Source: Actinomucor elegans
Taxonomy: Eukaryota; Mucoromycota; Mucoromycetes; Mucorales; Mucoraceae
Direction of reading: 5' to 3'
Assembly (NCBI GenBank): GCA_026027325.1
Contig: JAMSLZ010000006.1
Coordinates: 1,922,001-1,986,000, forward strand
Length of the DNA stretch: 64,000 nucleotides
A program made the position numbers and the translations under genes. Below the pieces are notes generated by a model. The model saw nothing but the letters and a program-made list of their open reading frames with translations. It was not told the origin of the DNA and made no database searches. Each line of letters starts with the position of its first letter. Position 1 is the stretch's first letter. Shown piece after piece: positions 41,864 to 54,008 of the stretch.

Positions 41864-42856
41864 TTAACAGCAGGGCGAGGGAGTGTCTTGTGGACTATCA
41901 AAAGAAACCTTGCGTGTCTTCCACCAGCCATCCTCTTCGTCGTGGTTGGTAGAAAAAATAGACTTGGTTGATTTAGTCAGTTTTCTCTTCCAAGAGCCAA
42001 TAGAAGAAGCACTAAGGAAACTTGGTTGTTTCTTGATAGGTTTGATATCGTTATATACCCAGCTCTTGGGCTGATCTACCAGCATAGGCTCTTCTACGAC
42101 AATCTGTTCGGGTATACATGCCATTAATGTCTTTTGTTCAAATTCTCTTAATTGGAACAATAAACTCAGATTAGGGCTAATAGGAGGAGCTAATCGCTTG
42201 ACATGATTGTAGGCTTCTTGCATGGGCATCTTAAGTGTCTTCATGACATAGGCAATAATGACAGTAGCAGATCGAGCCACACCACATTGACAATGGACCA
42301 AAATGGTTTGACCTGCTGCGCGAGCACGATCAATGATATCGATGGCTTTAATTAACTCGACTGCCAAATTATCTTGGTTATGCTGCCAAGGGATCTTTTG
42401 ATAAGCGACTGGTGCGTCAAATGAAGTTGAAGGGATGGTTTGGATACTGGAAGCAGTGCTGCTTACGGAAGAGGCTTTGGATAATGAGGGAGAAGGTGTA
42501 ATGGCTTGAGCCAACATGTCATCCATAGACTGAAACATGTATTCGTATGGGTTATTGACTTCGGCAGCTACATTGAGAATGGCTTGTATATTGAGTTGTT
42601 TGAGGTGATCGAGATCGAGAGTGTTCTTTTCTGAACCCAAGTAAAGATAGGGCATGATTTTTGCTGGGCCCAATGGATATGCATTGACATCGTCTTTTTG
42701 TTGCTTTGTTGCGGTTTTCAACGGCAATAACAAACTTGAGTTAGTTTCTGGAAGACAAAGACTCAAGTTTTTATTGTTTCTACGTCTGTTTGCTAAACCG
42801 CTAGAGGTAGAGGAAGTAGGTGTAATTGAGAGTGATAATCTTTTTGTTGAATCCAT
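41864..42856 (-). CDS. Dual-specificity (MAP-kinase-type) protein phosphatase
   Basis: Single-exon minus-strand gene of 330 aa. A basic Ser/Thr-rich N-terminus of about 60 residues is followed by the DSP catalytic domain (about 65-245). It starts at AKIMPYLYLGSEKNTLDL and contains the loop HCQCGVARS (about residues 188-196, C-x5-R nucleophile and arginine), AYVMKTLKMPMQEAYNHVK and the closing PNLSLLFQLREFE. A roughly 50-residue Ser-rich insert (SPSLSKASSVSSTASSIQT) lies between the first strands and the catalytic loop. The C-terminus carries basic and serine clusters (SWKRKLTKSTKSIFS) that may be phosphorylated. By family it removes phosphate from Tyr and Thr of MAP kinases, as yeast Msg5 or fission-yeast Pmp1 do; which kinase is unknown. 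Confidence 0.92.
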   Translation of the reverse strand: MDSTKRLSLSITPTSSTSSGLANRRRNNKNLSLCLPETNSSLLLPLKTATKQQKDDVNAYPLGPAKIMPYLYLGSEKNTLDLDHLKQLNIQAILNVAAEVNNPYEYMFQSMDDMLAQAITPSPSLSKASSVSSTASSIQTIPSTSFDAPVAYQKIPWQHNQDNLAVELIKAIDIIDRARAAGQTILVHCQCGVARSATVIIAYVMKTLKMPMQEAYNHVKRLAPPISPNLSLLFQLREFEQKTLMACIPEQIVVEEPMLVDQPKSWVYNDIKPIKKQPSFLSASSIGSWKRKLTKSTKSIFSTNHDEEDGWWKTRKVSFDSPQDTPSPCC

Positions 42857-45419
42857 TGTATAATATATAAAAAAAGATGAAGAACAAAAAAGAAAGAAAA
42901 AAAATGGATTCTATTTATTATATTTAGAATGGCGTTTCTAAATGGATTAATTAGCTGTCCAATTAAATGTAATATTCTTAATTACCTTCTTACTTGTTAT
43001 ATTTTGTCTAGAAGCCCCAAAAAAAAGAAAAAAAAAAAAGAAAAAAAAAACGCCACTTTATTCCATTTCATAGTATTCTCCTATTCTATAATGCGGGTTT
43101 AGGGCAATTTCTATATCACACATCTAGACTATACCCTTTATTCAAACAGAAGTAATTATAAAAAAAAACCAACAAAAGCTTGTTATAGTAAATGTTTATT
43201 TACAAATAAGAATGGTTACCTTTAATTACTATTTGATTCGTGTAACATTTTAACATTCATATATATCCCCCTCCCCCTCCTATTATTATTATTATTTATC
43301 AGCCCCTCTTGAAAGTATAAAATGACTAATCATCATCGTATTACAAGATGCACATTGATTACTCGAAAGCGGGAAGCGATGCAACTATCAAAACATAACC
43401 GATTCAACGGACTTTTCATTTGTTTGTTATGAGACTATTAAAGGGCAAATGACTATTGTTATCAAAACTATTAATAATGGATCACGATGATGTCTTCATC
43501 AGATTACCGCGGTAGCCTACGTTACTAGCAGCAGATCAATTAATTAATCTACATCTTAATAGAAATGGAATACTTCCGAATGTTGAGTACTGTACCTTCC
43601 TTTTCTTTGGCCGCCAAGATGGTCAATCCCGAAAAAAAAAAAAAAAAAAAAAAAACTAGGCAGCAAAAAATGTCTGTGGTTACATCAAAATATAAAAGAA
43701 TGACGCCCTATATTCTGTTATTTATTCATTTAGGTTCATCGATATATTTCTGATTTGACGGCATTCTTGCGTACCGCTGCATCTCATTAGGGAATGGATT
43801 GAAACACATCCACAGCGCATATTTATGCAATGCACGTAGATATGCACACTGACAGTGTAAACAAGATCAACTAACTAAACTACCATCACCGCCATTGTCG
43901 CCTTCTTTCATAGTCTATATCCTCAAATGTTTCAAGTTGCGTAGCTTACTCTTGAGGGATTTGGTTGGCTATGCGGTGGTTAAAACTGTTAATTCTTCTT
44001 CAGAATAAATGCCGGAAATCCAAGAATATACAACGATACAACAGTTATTAATAAAGTTTGGTTGCGCATCAAATGATGCAAAATATATCAACTATATCCT
44101 CCAATGGATGGAGATATTCTTAAAAGGTCGCATACTTGAAAGCTTTAGAAATACAACCATAACTCGAGTACCCAATATCCAATATATATATATATTACTT
44201 ATTATCTATGAAAGCCGGCCTATGATGCTTATTAATTAAGCCCAAACTTTACTGTTCTATGGCTTCAAACAAAATGTTAAAAATAGTCGGAGTTGTAAAG
44301 TGGATGGCCAAGGTAATTCCTAGAGGGAATTTTTGAATAATCTCATTTCCTCCATTCTATTTCTTAGCTAATCCACTATTAATGTTGCATGTTATAACTA
44401 GTACAAGTGCAAAATGAGCTACTGAATATACTAGAACCAACACTTAATTATAGCACAATAATTATAATTTATTTTTAGGAATGCGATCTAAATTATATAC
44501 CTTTCATACCGATTTAATCTAATGATCCATAAATCTCTCGACTAAATTCAGTCAAACGTCGCATCAGATAAAATATTATTTACCCATAATGATCCGTTGT
44601 ATCTGTTTGAATTTTTGTTTCACTAAAGTACAATCAATATATTAAATTAGTCGATGATAAATTGTAAATCATGTGCATTTCATATGACACCAATGGTTTA
44701 ATTCCAGAGCATGAGATCATTTTTGATATATTATTGAATCCGATTGCAATATCAAGCTCTGAGTTATCTACTTCATCTATTAGAAATGAGCGATTACTAC
44801 GTTGCAAATATATAATAAGGAAGAAACCAAGCCTATAAATATATATATATGCATATATTAGTGATTTGCCAAATTTAACCAAAATCACATAAATATCGAT
44901 ATTATAAGCGAATACAATAGGCAATATAAAATAATAATACCGTGACATGAATTGGTGCAACTGAATGACATTATAATGACTCTAAAAAAGATCTTGCAGA
45001 AAGTTTAAGCAAGCTGGGTGACATAAGCTTGTCTGGAGAAAAGAGCAGCGGGCCGTAATTTGCCGTATATTTGTAATATATTAATGTAAATTGACGTTTG
45101 TGCTAGTCCTCCAAACGAAAATTAGTACATGCTATTCTTCTATGGATGATGGCACTATGAATGACTTCCGAAATAAGTTTCCAAATGTCAAAATCAGAGG
45201 AGTTTAAATAAAACCAAATGAAAACTCCAATGCCCAATAAAAGTTTAAGTAGAGTTCAAAAATTCAAGTACAGTTACGTTTGACTAAGCCACTGTAAAAA
45301 ATGATTAGGATGAATGGATTGGGAGCTGCCCGAGGACACCAGACGAGAGACACACACTCAACATACAGAGAGCCAAGTTTTTTCTTTCTTTTTTCATCCT
45401 CCTTCACATTAATACAAAC
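42857..45419. other. Spacer without supported genes
   Basis: About 2.6 kb with A runs (about 43,018-43,050 and 43,630-43,653), one interspersed repeat copy (44,519-44,572) and short random-looking frames (44,009-44,239; 44,634-44,960). The last part is the promoter and CT-rich leader of eIF3m (TTTTTTCTTTCTTTTTTC near 45,380). Confidence 0.5.
44519..44572 (+). repeat. Interspersed repeat copy (orientation A)
   Basis: AATGATCCATAAATCTCTCG, then ACTAAATTCAGTCAAACGTC and GCATCAGATAAA, a clear core match. Confidence 0.65.
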
Positions 45420-47116
45420 ATGTCCACTAACAATATCTTTGTTCAAGGTGGTGCCGATGCCCAAGTAATGTATCAACGCGTTTTAGTTCATTCATGAAAA
45501 AAAAAGGAAAGGAATCGATATCTATTTTGTATGTAATTCAGTAACCCAAAAAAATTCCTAATACAAGTTCATTTCAACAATAAACCAATGCAGACTTGAT
45601 TAGATTAACAGCAAACAATGAAATTAACCACATGATTATAATGTATCAACTATTATGGTCGAGATTAGATCACACGCAGCAAATCGATTCCTTGTTTTTT
45701 TTTGATTGAATGAATATTTTTTTTTTTACTATACTAATTAACTGGGTTGATATAGGTCATCGACTTGGCTCTTTACATTTCCAAGTTGAGAGGTGAAGAA
45801 GGTGATAACGAAGCACCTTATGTCAAGCAAACCGAAGCACTTTTGAAGTCTGACAAGAAAGATACTGTTTATGCTGAACTTGCTAAAGATGCCTCTACTT
45901 TTTTGATTGAAAACGATAGAGGTAAAAAAAAAAATCAGTAAACTGCTCTACTCTATAAGAAATTGATATCTAATCATAAATATATAGAGGTGGAAGGTGC
46001 TTTCAATTTGCTTATTGTTCTTGTTTTGGGTGCTCCTGAAACTGTCCTTGCTTCTTCCGTTCAAACTTTGGTTGATACTTTGACCAAGACTGAAAGCAAC
46101 AAGACCAGCTTAAAGCAAAAGATGTAATGATTATTCTCAACGAAATGCAAGTAGCCCGTAGCTAATATCTTCTTTTTTTTTATGTGTACAGCCTCCTCAA
46201 CTTGTATAATGCTCTTCCCGGTAACTCACCTCTTCGTTATAACGCCTTTATCGGTCTAGTTGAAGCTACCGCACAAGCTGATGAATTGGAATCACTTTAT
46301 GGACAATTAGAATATGTTGATGCTTGGGCCAAGCAATGGGGTATTGATCAACAAACTCAGCGCGACTTGTACAGCTATTTGAGTCAAGTTTTATTAAAGG
46401 CTGGTGAAGAGTAAGCTTCGAACATTAGACAGACAAAAGTCAAAGGCTTTAACTATTTTGTTTTATTTAGGAAATTGGCTCTCGAGTTCTCGTTAAAAAA
46501 GTTGAATACTTTCAACGATACTGATGCTGAAGCCACCGCCTTGGCCAAGGATGTTGTTTTGCGTGCTGTTACCATGGAAAACTACTTTGCATTCGAAGAT
46601 TTGCTTCAATACAGCGCCATTCAAAAGCTTAAGGGTACTGCAGAGGAATACGAATTGTTGGATGTCTTTTTGAACGGTACTTTAACTACATACCAAAATT
46701 TTGCACAATCGCATGCTGGTTTGATCAAGAATGCTGATAGCAATGTCCACAAGATGCGTTTGTTATCTTTGGCTTCTTTGGGATCTGAGAATCTTTCTCG
46801 TGAATTGACTTATAGTGAAATTGCCAGTAACTTGCAAATTCCTGAGGAAGAAGTGGAGATGTGGGTGATTGATGTGATCCGTGCTGGTCTCGTTGAAGCC
46901 AAGTTGGATCAACTTAACAAGACTGTTATGGTTCATCGTAGCATTTACCGTGTCTTTGGCCAAGAACAATGGAAGAAGTTGAGCACAAGTTTGAGTGCTT
47001 GGAAGGAGAATTTGAATGAAATCTTGGCTGTCGTCGGTAATGCTAAATTGATTGCTGGTGGTGCTACTTCTTCATCATCCAATGCTGCTGTCGTTATTGA
47101 AAGTGAAGCTAAATAA
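45420..47116 (+). CDS. eIF3m: Translation initiation factor eIF3 subunit M (PCI domain)
   Basis: Five exons (45,420-45,464; 45,756-45,921; 45,988-46,123; 46,192-46,410; 46,471-47,116) join in frame to 403 aa. The helical N-terminal repeats include VIDLALYISKLRGEEGDNEA and the conserved LLNLYNALPGNSPLRYNAF. The PCI winged-helix region near 270-370 shows ALEFSLKKLNTFNDTDAEAT, MRLLSLASLGSENLSRELTY and IPEEEVEMWVIDVIRAGLVE, ending in VHRSIYRVFGQEQW. By family it is a core-associated subunit of the eIF3 complex in the cytoplasm. The first intron is 291 nt, the longest confirmed in the window, placed after only 15 codons. It converges with the ING gene, leaving 176 bases between the stops. Confidence 0.95.
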
Positions 47117-47292
47117 ATGATTTCTGTTTTTAATATAATAAAGTAAATATTTTTTTTTTCTATTAAACAAATGTGGTTTTTTTTATTAATGAGCATTATA
47201 CTAATGTACTTGAATATAGACAAGTATAGTAACAGAGAAGCTTCGTTATTTAAATTAGTCATTATATATACAATAAGTGATTTGGGAGTTCA

Positions 47293-48449
47293 TTAAGCAT
47301 GAGAAGATTCCTTGCGTTTCTTCATCTTTTTGATAGAGGTTGCTGTATTCTTGCGCTTATTATTACGTTCAGCAGAGCAATTTTCACAAAACCAAGCGCC
47401 TTTTGGTGGTTCATCCAGTCCAACACATTCCATATGGAACCATTCATAAGGACAATGCTCACCATCGCAAGCTACCATTTCACCATAAGACACTTGCCGA
47501 CAGAAACAATACAAGGGCTCCTTCTTGTCCGATTCTCGAGCTTCTTTCTTTTTACGCTTTTGATTTCTATTTGCCAGCATGTTTTGATATTCTTGTTCTA
47601 CTTTAACTTTCTCGGGCTCAATCTTTTCTTCTTCCACTTCTTCTTCCTCTTCTTCCACCTCTTCCACCTCTTCCACCTCTTCCTCCTCCTCCTCTTCTTC
47701 GTCTTCGTCTTCTTCCTCCTCTTCATCTTCTTCGTCTACTTCAGAATCAGAACCAACGCCTACAAAAAAAAGAGTAAGTTTATGGAAATATGGCAATTGA
47801 GCAGTAACATACTCTTTCTACCATGCGGTATCGTGTAACTACGCGTTGGTAAAGAAGCAGCAGGAGCAAATTCTGGATGATCGCGGTCATGTTTATCAAG
47901 ATCTTGCTGCAGCCGAACTAAATGACGATCAACCTATTACTTTATTAATAATGTCGTTTGATCAATCAATAGATCTTATTTATACCAATTTAAGCGCTTC
48001 TTCTGCTAATGATATTCTTTCTGTTGCTAAATCTTCCAGTTTATTATAATCATTTTGAATGCGTTGTATAATTAAGGGCTGATGCTTTAATAATTTCGCT
48101 CTTTTTTCTAATTCTTGGCTGAACCATTGTTTGTGAATTTTAGCGAGATCATGCTGGCCTGTTCTAATACGTTTCTCAGGTGCTAAGACACGAAAAAAAA
48201 AAAGACACTTGGTCAGATAGTTTCTTCTCTATACTTGTTTTAGAAAACGTGTTACCTTTAGCTTGGTCATATCGATTTCTTATTTCGGCCCAATGATACT
48301 GTATTTCGCTCGGAAGATTCTCAAGGCCTAAAGCAAACCATTAAAATAAGCAAACTAGGTTTTAGATATACTTGTAATAGTTTACTTTGAATGTATTCTT
48401 GTAGATATCTTCCTGAATCTTCGTGTATATCAGCCGCGTTATTATCCAT
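47293..48449 (-). CDS. ING-family PHD-finger protein
   Basis: Five exons (48,449-48,386; 48,327-48,256; 48,182-47,986; 47,906-47,813; 47,759-47,293) join in frame to 297 aa. The N-terminal ING helical domain reads [11 protein letters not shown], then [20 protein letters not shown] and a long coiled segment. A Glu/Asp/Val low-complexity stretch (about 160-210) leads to the PHD finger [17 protein letters not shown], with the C4HC3 ligands completed by [13 protein letters not shown] and WFCENCS. The tail is lysine-rich (KKMKKRKES). By family the finger reads histone H3 lysine-4 methylation for a histone acetyltransferase or deacetylase complex (Yng/Pho23 type). The subfamily cannot be fixed from the sequence. 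Sin3, encoded 13 kb away, is a classical partner of the Pho23 branch. Confidence 0.93.
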
Positions 48450-48875
48450 AAATTGTATTTTTATGCAGAAAGCAAGAAAAAAAAAAGTACTGTGATTGTA
48501 GTAAACAAAAAACTAAAAGATAGATATGCGCACAGCGCACAGCTTATAATTTACTTAAAACTTTGTCTTTTAATCGGCATTTTGAATTAAAAGCAGAATT
48601 TATTGGATTTCGGAAAATGAATATGAAACAATAGAAGATATTGATCAAATTATGCATTCTTTTTTTGATAAGGCTCTCATAGACAAAAACTTGAATTATA
48701 CGCCCTATATTATTGTAGATAGTGACTAACCAACTTATTTTTATAAATGGTGCTTAAGACGATTAATAGTACTTAATTATAATAATAATATCAGACTGTG
48801 ATATGTAATAAAAAACTAATTGTTAACAATCATAATATATTAATCATATTACAGTTAAACAATGATTGTAATAGG

Positions 48876-48962
48876 TTTAATAGCTCATTTTGAACCTGTA
48901 ATTGTCACCAGGGTGACATTAAAGTGAGATCAGCTGAGCTACTAACTAAAGATCATTAAACC
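48876..48962 (-). repeat. Interspersed repeat copy (orientation B)
   Basis: Contains AATAGCTCATTTTGAACCTG, then GGTGACATTAAAGTGAGATC, AGCTGAGCTAC and AAGATCATTAAACCTAGATT. Confidence 0.55.
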
Positions 48963-49049
48963 TAGATTATATGAAATTCATGAAATTTACATTGTCTTCT
49001 TAAAATGTAATATGCTTGTAGTAATTTAGTCAATTAATAGAATTGGCAG

Positions 49050-49127
49050 ATGCACTGCTTCATTCTGAACATATACTGACATCAGTTGCAGTATTAAACT
49101 GAAATCAATTGAGAAATGTCTGTCTGT
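49050..49127 (-). repeat. Interspersed repeat copy (orientation B)
   Basis: Contains CACTGCTTCATTCTGAACAT, then GTTGCAGTATTAAACTG and AAATCAATTGAGAAATGTC. Confidence 0.5.
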
Positions 49128-49379
49128 TAAAATGGCCAACTTTCAAAAAAAAAAAAAAAAAAAAAAAATCACGCCCTAAACCCAAAATTTCCAAACGCAA
49201 CCTTTTTGCGAAAATTAAAGGTCAACGTTTCAAGACATGTGCTATTTAAGTTATAGATACTGCGTATTTGAAAGTGTGCAATAGAGTTAGTTTTATAGTT
49301 TTTAGGGATGAAATACGCGAATCAGTGTTGCATTTCAAATAAAAGCAAAAGGGTCATCTTTTACTGGTAGTAGAAATAG

Positions 49380-49442
49380 TCCCATTTCTATCATGTCTAG
49401 ATCTCTCACCCAGACTGTCAACTAACGCCATATTTGATTAAT
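49380..49442 (+). repeat. Interspersed repeat copy (orientation A)
   Basis: Contains ATGTCTAGATCTCTCACCCA, then ACTGTCAACTAACGCC and ATATTTGATTAA. Confidence 0.5.
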
Positions 49443-49552
49443 AGTTCATGTTAAAATAATTTGATGAATCTATTAGATCTTTAATTCTATTTAATTAAAA
49501 CGGATCTAGTACGATATTAAAGATGAGTATCGCAATTGTATATAATATCTAA

Positions 49553-49607
49553 TCATTTATAAATATTTTAGCCAATCCCGACCCAACGTTGCATCTGATT
49601 AGCATTC
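49553..49607 (+). repeat. Interspersed repeat copy (orientation A)
   Basis: Contains GCCAATCCCGACCCAACG and TTGCATCTGATTAGCATT, the right half of the core. Confidence 0.5.
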
Positions 49608-50483
49608 TATATTCGAGATGAGCCGCTTCGTTTAATAAACTTTAGCTATTCCCCTCATATCCAGTCCAGCAAGTATATAATTTCTTTTTAAAACTATAAA
49701 ATCATACAGGCATTTAGTTTACGGGCTTTGACATGAAGCTTCATGTCTGAAAATAACATTATGAATATCAAAAAATAAATAAAAACGAACTAGTATTTAG
49801 ATGCTTGATACGAGTTAAGGGGTCGTATTTAAATTATATGAGTATTCCAACATAATTTTGCTCTGGATAGTAAAAAATACCTAATTGACTAAGCCCTGTA
49901 GAATCTGTTAGCTTCAAGACCACACGATTATGTATATTGGATTGTTGGGAAAGAGCATTGCGTATTCCACTGTATTTCCCGGGGAATCGAAAGACTGTCT
50001 GTTTCAACTTCGAGTATTGTCGTAATAGCCATATCAATATATCAGATTGTACTGTTTCTACGACAGTTTATCTGATTGTACGGTTATTATATCGGTTTTG
50101 ACACGTATACAGTTACTATGGCAAATCCGATCTGATTGCACTGATCAGGCTAAAGTATTTTTTACCGCAATTTTCAGTTTTGAGCCAGCGAGCAGTGTGA
50201 GAATAAGTATAGTATGCGCCATAACTGGACTGTCTCTTCGATTCCTCAAACAATTGATAAACATACGATATTTGCTATTAAACCATAAGCAGCTTTTTCG
50301 TTTATTTAAAAGCAAAATGGGCGCTTAAAATCCAACTGATTCATTTATTCATTGTCCTAAACGGGTTTTCCATTCCCAAGTGTTGATTACCTTATATAGA
50401 TTATTTCTTTTTTTGCCCGCTGTTATATTCTTTTTGAAAGGAAATAAGCTCATACCCCTCCCTTTCTCTTTTCAATAACTTCA

Positions 50484-52471
50484 ATGGACTCTAATGTCAC
50501 TCTACAAAGTAACTTGCCGACTTCTACCAATAACGAACCGAGAATTATACTTCCAAAAAAATGTAATATCTCTTGTCGTTGTATGTGTATTGTGTCTTAA
50601 CTGCTTGTCATTTAGGTCTTCATTGTAAAGAGAATCAGTTGACTTGTGATTGTATGAAGAGATACTCGAAAAAAGCTCGAAAAATACTAATATTTAATTT
50701 GCTCATGTAGTTTCTTTTCCCTGCGCAAATTGTATATCTGCTGGTAGATCGGATAATTGTACCAATCACGAAACTGTCTATCATACTAAACCGCCACCAA
50801 CTATCGCTGTTACTACAACATCCACATCATCGACATCGAAACCAACCAACAAACGAGGGTACAAATCTCACGTTCCTAGCGCCTGTAAAGTGTTTACTAC
50901 ATACAGTGTATCCGTCTCCAAATATTAATTTCCCTTTTACTTTCATAGGCGTGAACTGTAAAACGGCGCATTTAGCATGTGACGGTAATACAATATTAGC
51001 ACAAAAGCTGGACTAGGACTAACGCGTATCTCTAGTTTCAAGGCCTTGTAAACGATGTATTACTTTAAAGAAGGAAGATACATGTCAGGATATGCAGCAC
51101 AAAAAGAGAGGGAGACCCAAACTACGAGATAAAAAAGTCTATTCATCAAAAGAACATACGTTTGAAATACTTTATGGTACAATACAGACGCCAGCCATAA
51201 CAATCAAGAACACCAGTAATAGCAGTAATAGAAATATCATTCCAAATCAACAAGTACCTCCATTCAAAGCTAAAATGCAAGCTAAACCACCTGTACCAAC
51301 TCCACCATCAACTCTTTCTTTTATACACGAACCAATTGAATCGTTTCAGCAGCCAACACCAAATACCACATCAGCACTAGAATTCAATACTAATGTATTG
51401 CCAATGGTTCAACTATCCTCAAACCCTCAACCTGTATTTATAAGCAACCCTACCTCTTCAATAACCAACATCACTATTATATTATCCATGGACGTTTGCT
51501 GTGCAAAAGTGTCTGATGATACAATCAAGTGCTGGGGCTATTATCCTCAAGAACTAGCGCATCGTTCATTCTATGACTTTATATCACCCAAGGACTCTGA
51601 TCGATTAGCTAGACTGCATAGGTTACTATTAGACAATGTAACCAATAATAACATCAACCTAGCATTACCTCCAACAGAACGTACTACTTCTACTTTGTTC
51701 AGTAATACAGATCATCATCAATTACAAAAGAAAGCCCAAGGGTCAAGATCATTTTCAGATACAATACATATCAAGAAACGCTCTGGCGAATATGAACTTT
51801 ATGAAGTGGTAGTCTATATTGGTGGTGGGCTAGGTGCTGATTTATATGATACATCTACTCTAGATAAGCAATATATAGTCGCTCAATTCAAAAAGCATGA
51901 GTATGAAGTTACAACTACAGCCACAACTACATCTGCCATGTCGGCATTAGATAATATACAACCCATTGCAGTATTTTCACCTCTGTTAACACCTACTTCA
52001 CCAAGTAACAACAGTGTACTCAATTTTAATCCTAGTCCGTCATCATCGAATTGCTTGTTAAATAAGAGCCCACTATTAGACACCTTTAGAAAAGGCAACC
52101 AGAAAAAATTCGCTCAGTTGAATACTACTTCTTCTACTGCTAATACAATACCCAAATTTAATATAGCACCTATCACCACACTGCCTAAACATACAGTACT
52201 TCCTCATCAATCCAACTTGTTTCCTCGAGCATATCCTCCGGTCGGTATAACATCTTCATCGGTTGTTACTACTACTGCAGAGATGAGACTAAGAAGTAGT
52301 ATGACACCGGTAACACATCCCACCCAACAATATTTTTTACAGACTTCAAGTAGTACATTGAATGCAGCTGCCGCTTCTGCTCACCAGGCTACCAAATCAA
52401 GTACAAACGATGCATCGGGTGTACCGCCTGATAGGAAAATGGAGATGAGTATTCGATCCTTGCTATGTTAA
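50484..52471 (+). CDS. Transcription factor with two Zn2Cys6 clusters and a PAS domain
   Basis: Five exons (50,484-50,562; 50,616-50,651; 50,711-50,884; 50,949-50,984; 51,036-52,471) join in frame to 586 aa. Cluster 1 has cysteines at 27, 30, 37, 43, 46 and 55 (CLHCKENQLTC, CANCISAGRSDNC). Cluster 2 has them at 97, 100, 107, 113, 116 and 125 (CVNCKTAHLAC, CKRCITLKKEDTC); both have spacing 2-6-5-2-8. After cluster 2 comes an AT-hook-like KKRGRPKLRDKK. A PAS domain lies near 256-310 (VSDDTIKCWGYYPQELAHRS), then a long Ser/Thr/Asn-rich tail. Cluster 2 plus PAS resembles the AcuK/Ert1/Rds2 group that controls gluconeogenesis in ascomycetes; the first cluster is extra. Introns interrupt both clusters at equivalent phase-1 positions. 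It is presumably nuclear and DNA-binding; its targets are unknown. Confidence 0.88.
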
Positions 52472-52670
52472 GTTATCTTGTAAATAAGAAACTTGTTTAT
52501 CTTTTTAACGCAAGAACTGTTAACCCATTTCGCGTATATTAAATAAATCAAGATAAACATACTCGTTTATTTTTGCCTTTAGAGAAAAATAGGCCTCGGG
52601 TAGTATGTATTGAACCATAAGAGGATAGGATTTTTTGAATATTCTTTTCTTTTATTCAAATTGTATTACA

Positions 52671-53880
52671 ATGAATGAAAACCGCCAAGTGTTGACTGAG
52701 CAAGAGTATAAGGCTCGAAAAGTAGCTTTTATCACTGGTAAATAGCGAACAAAAAAAAAATAAAAAATAGTAATTGCTTGCTAACATGAATTACAGGTGT
52801 TACAGGCCAAGATGGTTCGTATCTCGTAGAGTTTTTATTACAAAAAGGCTACCAAGTACATGGCATGATTCGTCGATCTTCGTCGTTCAATACAGGCCGT
52901 ATCGAACATATCTATAGAGATAGGCACGAAACAGGTAGAAAGCCAGCATGAATCATTATATTTCTTACTATTAATCAAAAAAATATACAGGCGTTCAGTT
53001 CTTTCTTCATTATGGCGACATGACCGACTCTACTTGTCTCGTTCATATCATCTCTCAAGTCCAACCCACAGAGATATACAATTTAGCTGCTCAATCGCAT
53101 GTCAAAGTCAGTTTCGATATGGCTGAATATACAGGCGATGTCGACGGCTTGGGCACGCTGCGTCTATTAGATGCTATCCGCACTTGTTCACTTACCCGTT
53201 TAGTCAAATTTTATCAAGCTTCTACGTCTGAACTCTACGGTAAAGTTACCGAGACACCGCAAAGCGAAACCACACCGTTTTATCCTCGGTCACCTTATGG
53301 CGTGGCTAAACTGTATGGCTATTGGGCTGTCGTGAACTACCGAGAATCCTACGGCTTGTTTGCTGCTAATGGTATTTTGTTTAATCATGAAAGCCCACGT
53401 CGAGGCCGTACCTTTGTAACGCGCAAGATTACCCGTGCTGTCGCTGATATTGCGCTTGGTAAACAGCAATGTTTGTATTTGGGCAATGTCGATGCCAAGC
53501 GTGATTGGGGACATGCCAAAGATTATGTGCAAGGCATGTGGTTGATACTGCAGCAGCAGGAGCCGCGAGATTATGTATTAGCTACGGGTGAAACACATAC
53601 AGTGCGAAGTTTTGTCGAGAAAGCGTTTGCGGTAACAGGCCGATCAATTATCTGGGAAGGTGAAGGGGTGAATGAAGTAGGCAGAGATCAAGACGGTATT
53701 GTTAGAGTACGTATTGATCCCGAGTATTTCAGACCTGCTGAAGTGGACCTATTGTTGGGTGACGCGACGAAAGCCAGCCGAGAATTAGGCTGGAAGCCTA
53801 CTGTATCTTTTGATGCCCTTGTTGAAGAGATGGTGCTTGCCGATTTTGAAACTGGTAAAAGCTCATCTACATTAGTATAA
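52671..53880 (+). CDS. GMD: GDP-mannose 4,6-dehydratase
   Basis: Three exons (52,671-52,737; 52,797-52,934; 52,991-53,880) join in frame to 364 aa, the usual family length. It is an extended short-chain dehydrogenase. The Rossmann motif [15 protein letters not shown] is followed by [37 protein letters not shown], the active-site TSELYGKV and [12 protein letters not shown] (Y-x3-K), then [16 protein letters not shown] and the substrate-site [16 protein letters not shown]. It converts GDP-mannose to GDP-4-keto-6-deoxymannose with NADP, the first step to GDP-L-fucose, in the cytosol. Fucose is a known cell-wall sugar in Mucorales (mucoran), which suits the organism. The partner epimerase/reductase is not in the window. 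Confidence 0.96.
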
Positions 53881-54008
53881 TAGTAATAAACTTTTCAAAT
53901 GATGTAAATGTGCGAGTTTTATTGGTATTATTATTATGATTGCTTGTAGGTCTTTAAACATGGTGAACTAATATACAGAAAGAAAAGAAATGGAGCATCT
54001 ATTATAAC

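Larger units (their letters stand above)
48450..50483. other. Spacer rich in interspersed repeat copies
   Basis: Two kilobases without a supported gene. There are at least four family copies in both orientations (48,876-48,962; 49,050-49,127; 49,380-49,442; 49,553-49,607) and an A run near 49,146. Frames at 49,834-50,037 and 50,047-50,328 have no recognisable content. From about 50,340 there is promoter-like sequence with a CT-rich leader (CCCCTCCCTTTCTCTTTTC) before the ATG at 50,484. Confidence 0.55.

Noticed and set aside
43565..43753. 62-codon frame with a lysine run
   Set aside because: Spans an A homopolymer; no domain, no splice partner.
47299..47838. 179-codon plus-strand frame with phenylalanine/leucine runs
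   Set aside because: Antisense shadow of the ING/PHD gene; the F/L runs are the complement of its Glu/Asp tract, and the PHD finger cysteines prove the other strand.
49834..50328. Two opposed short frames (67 and 93 codons)
   Set aside because: No recognisable motif, AT-rich context, no joining exons.
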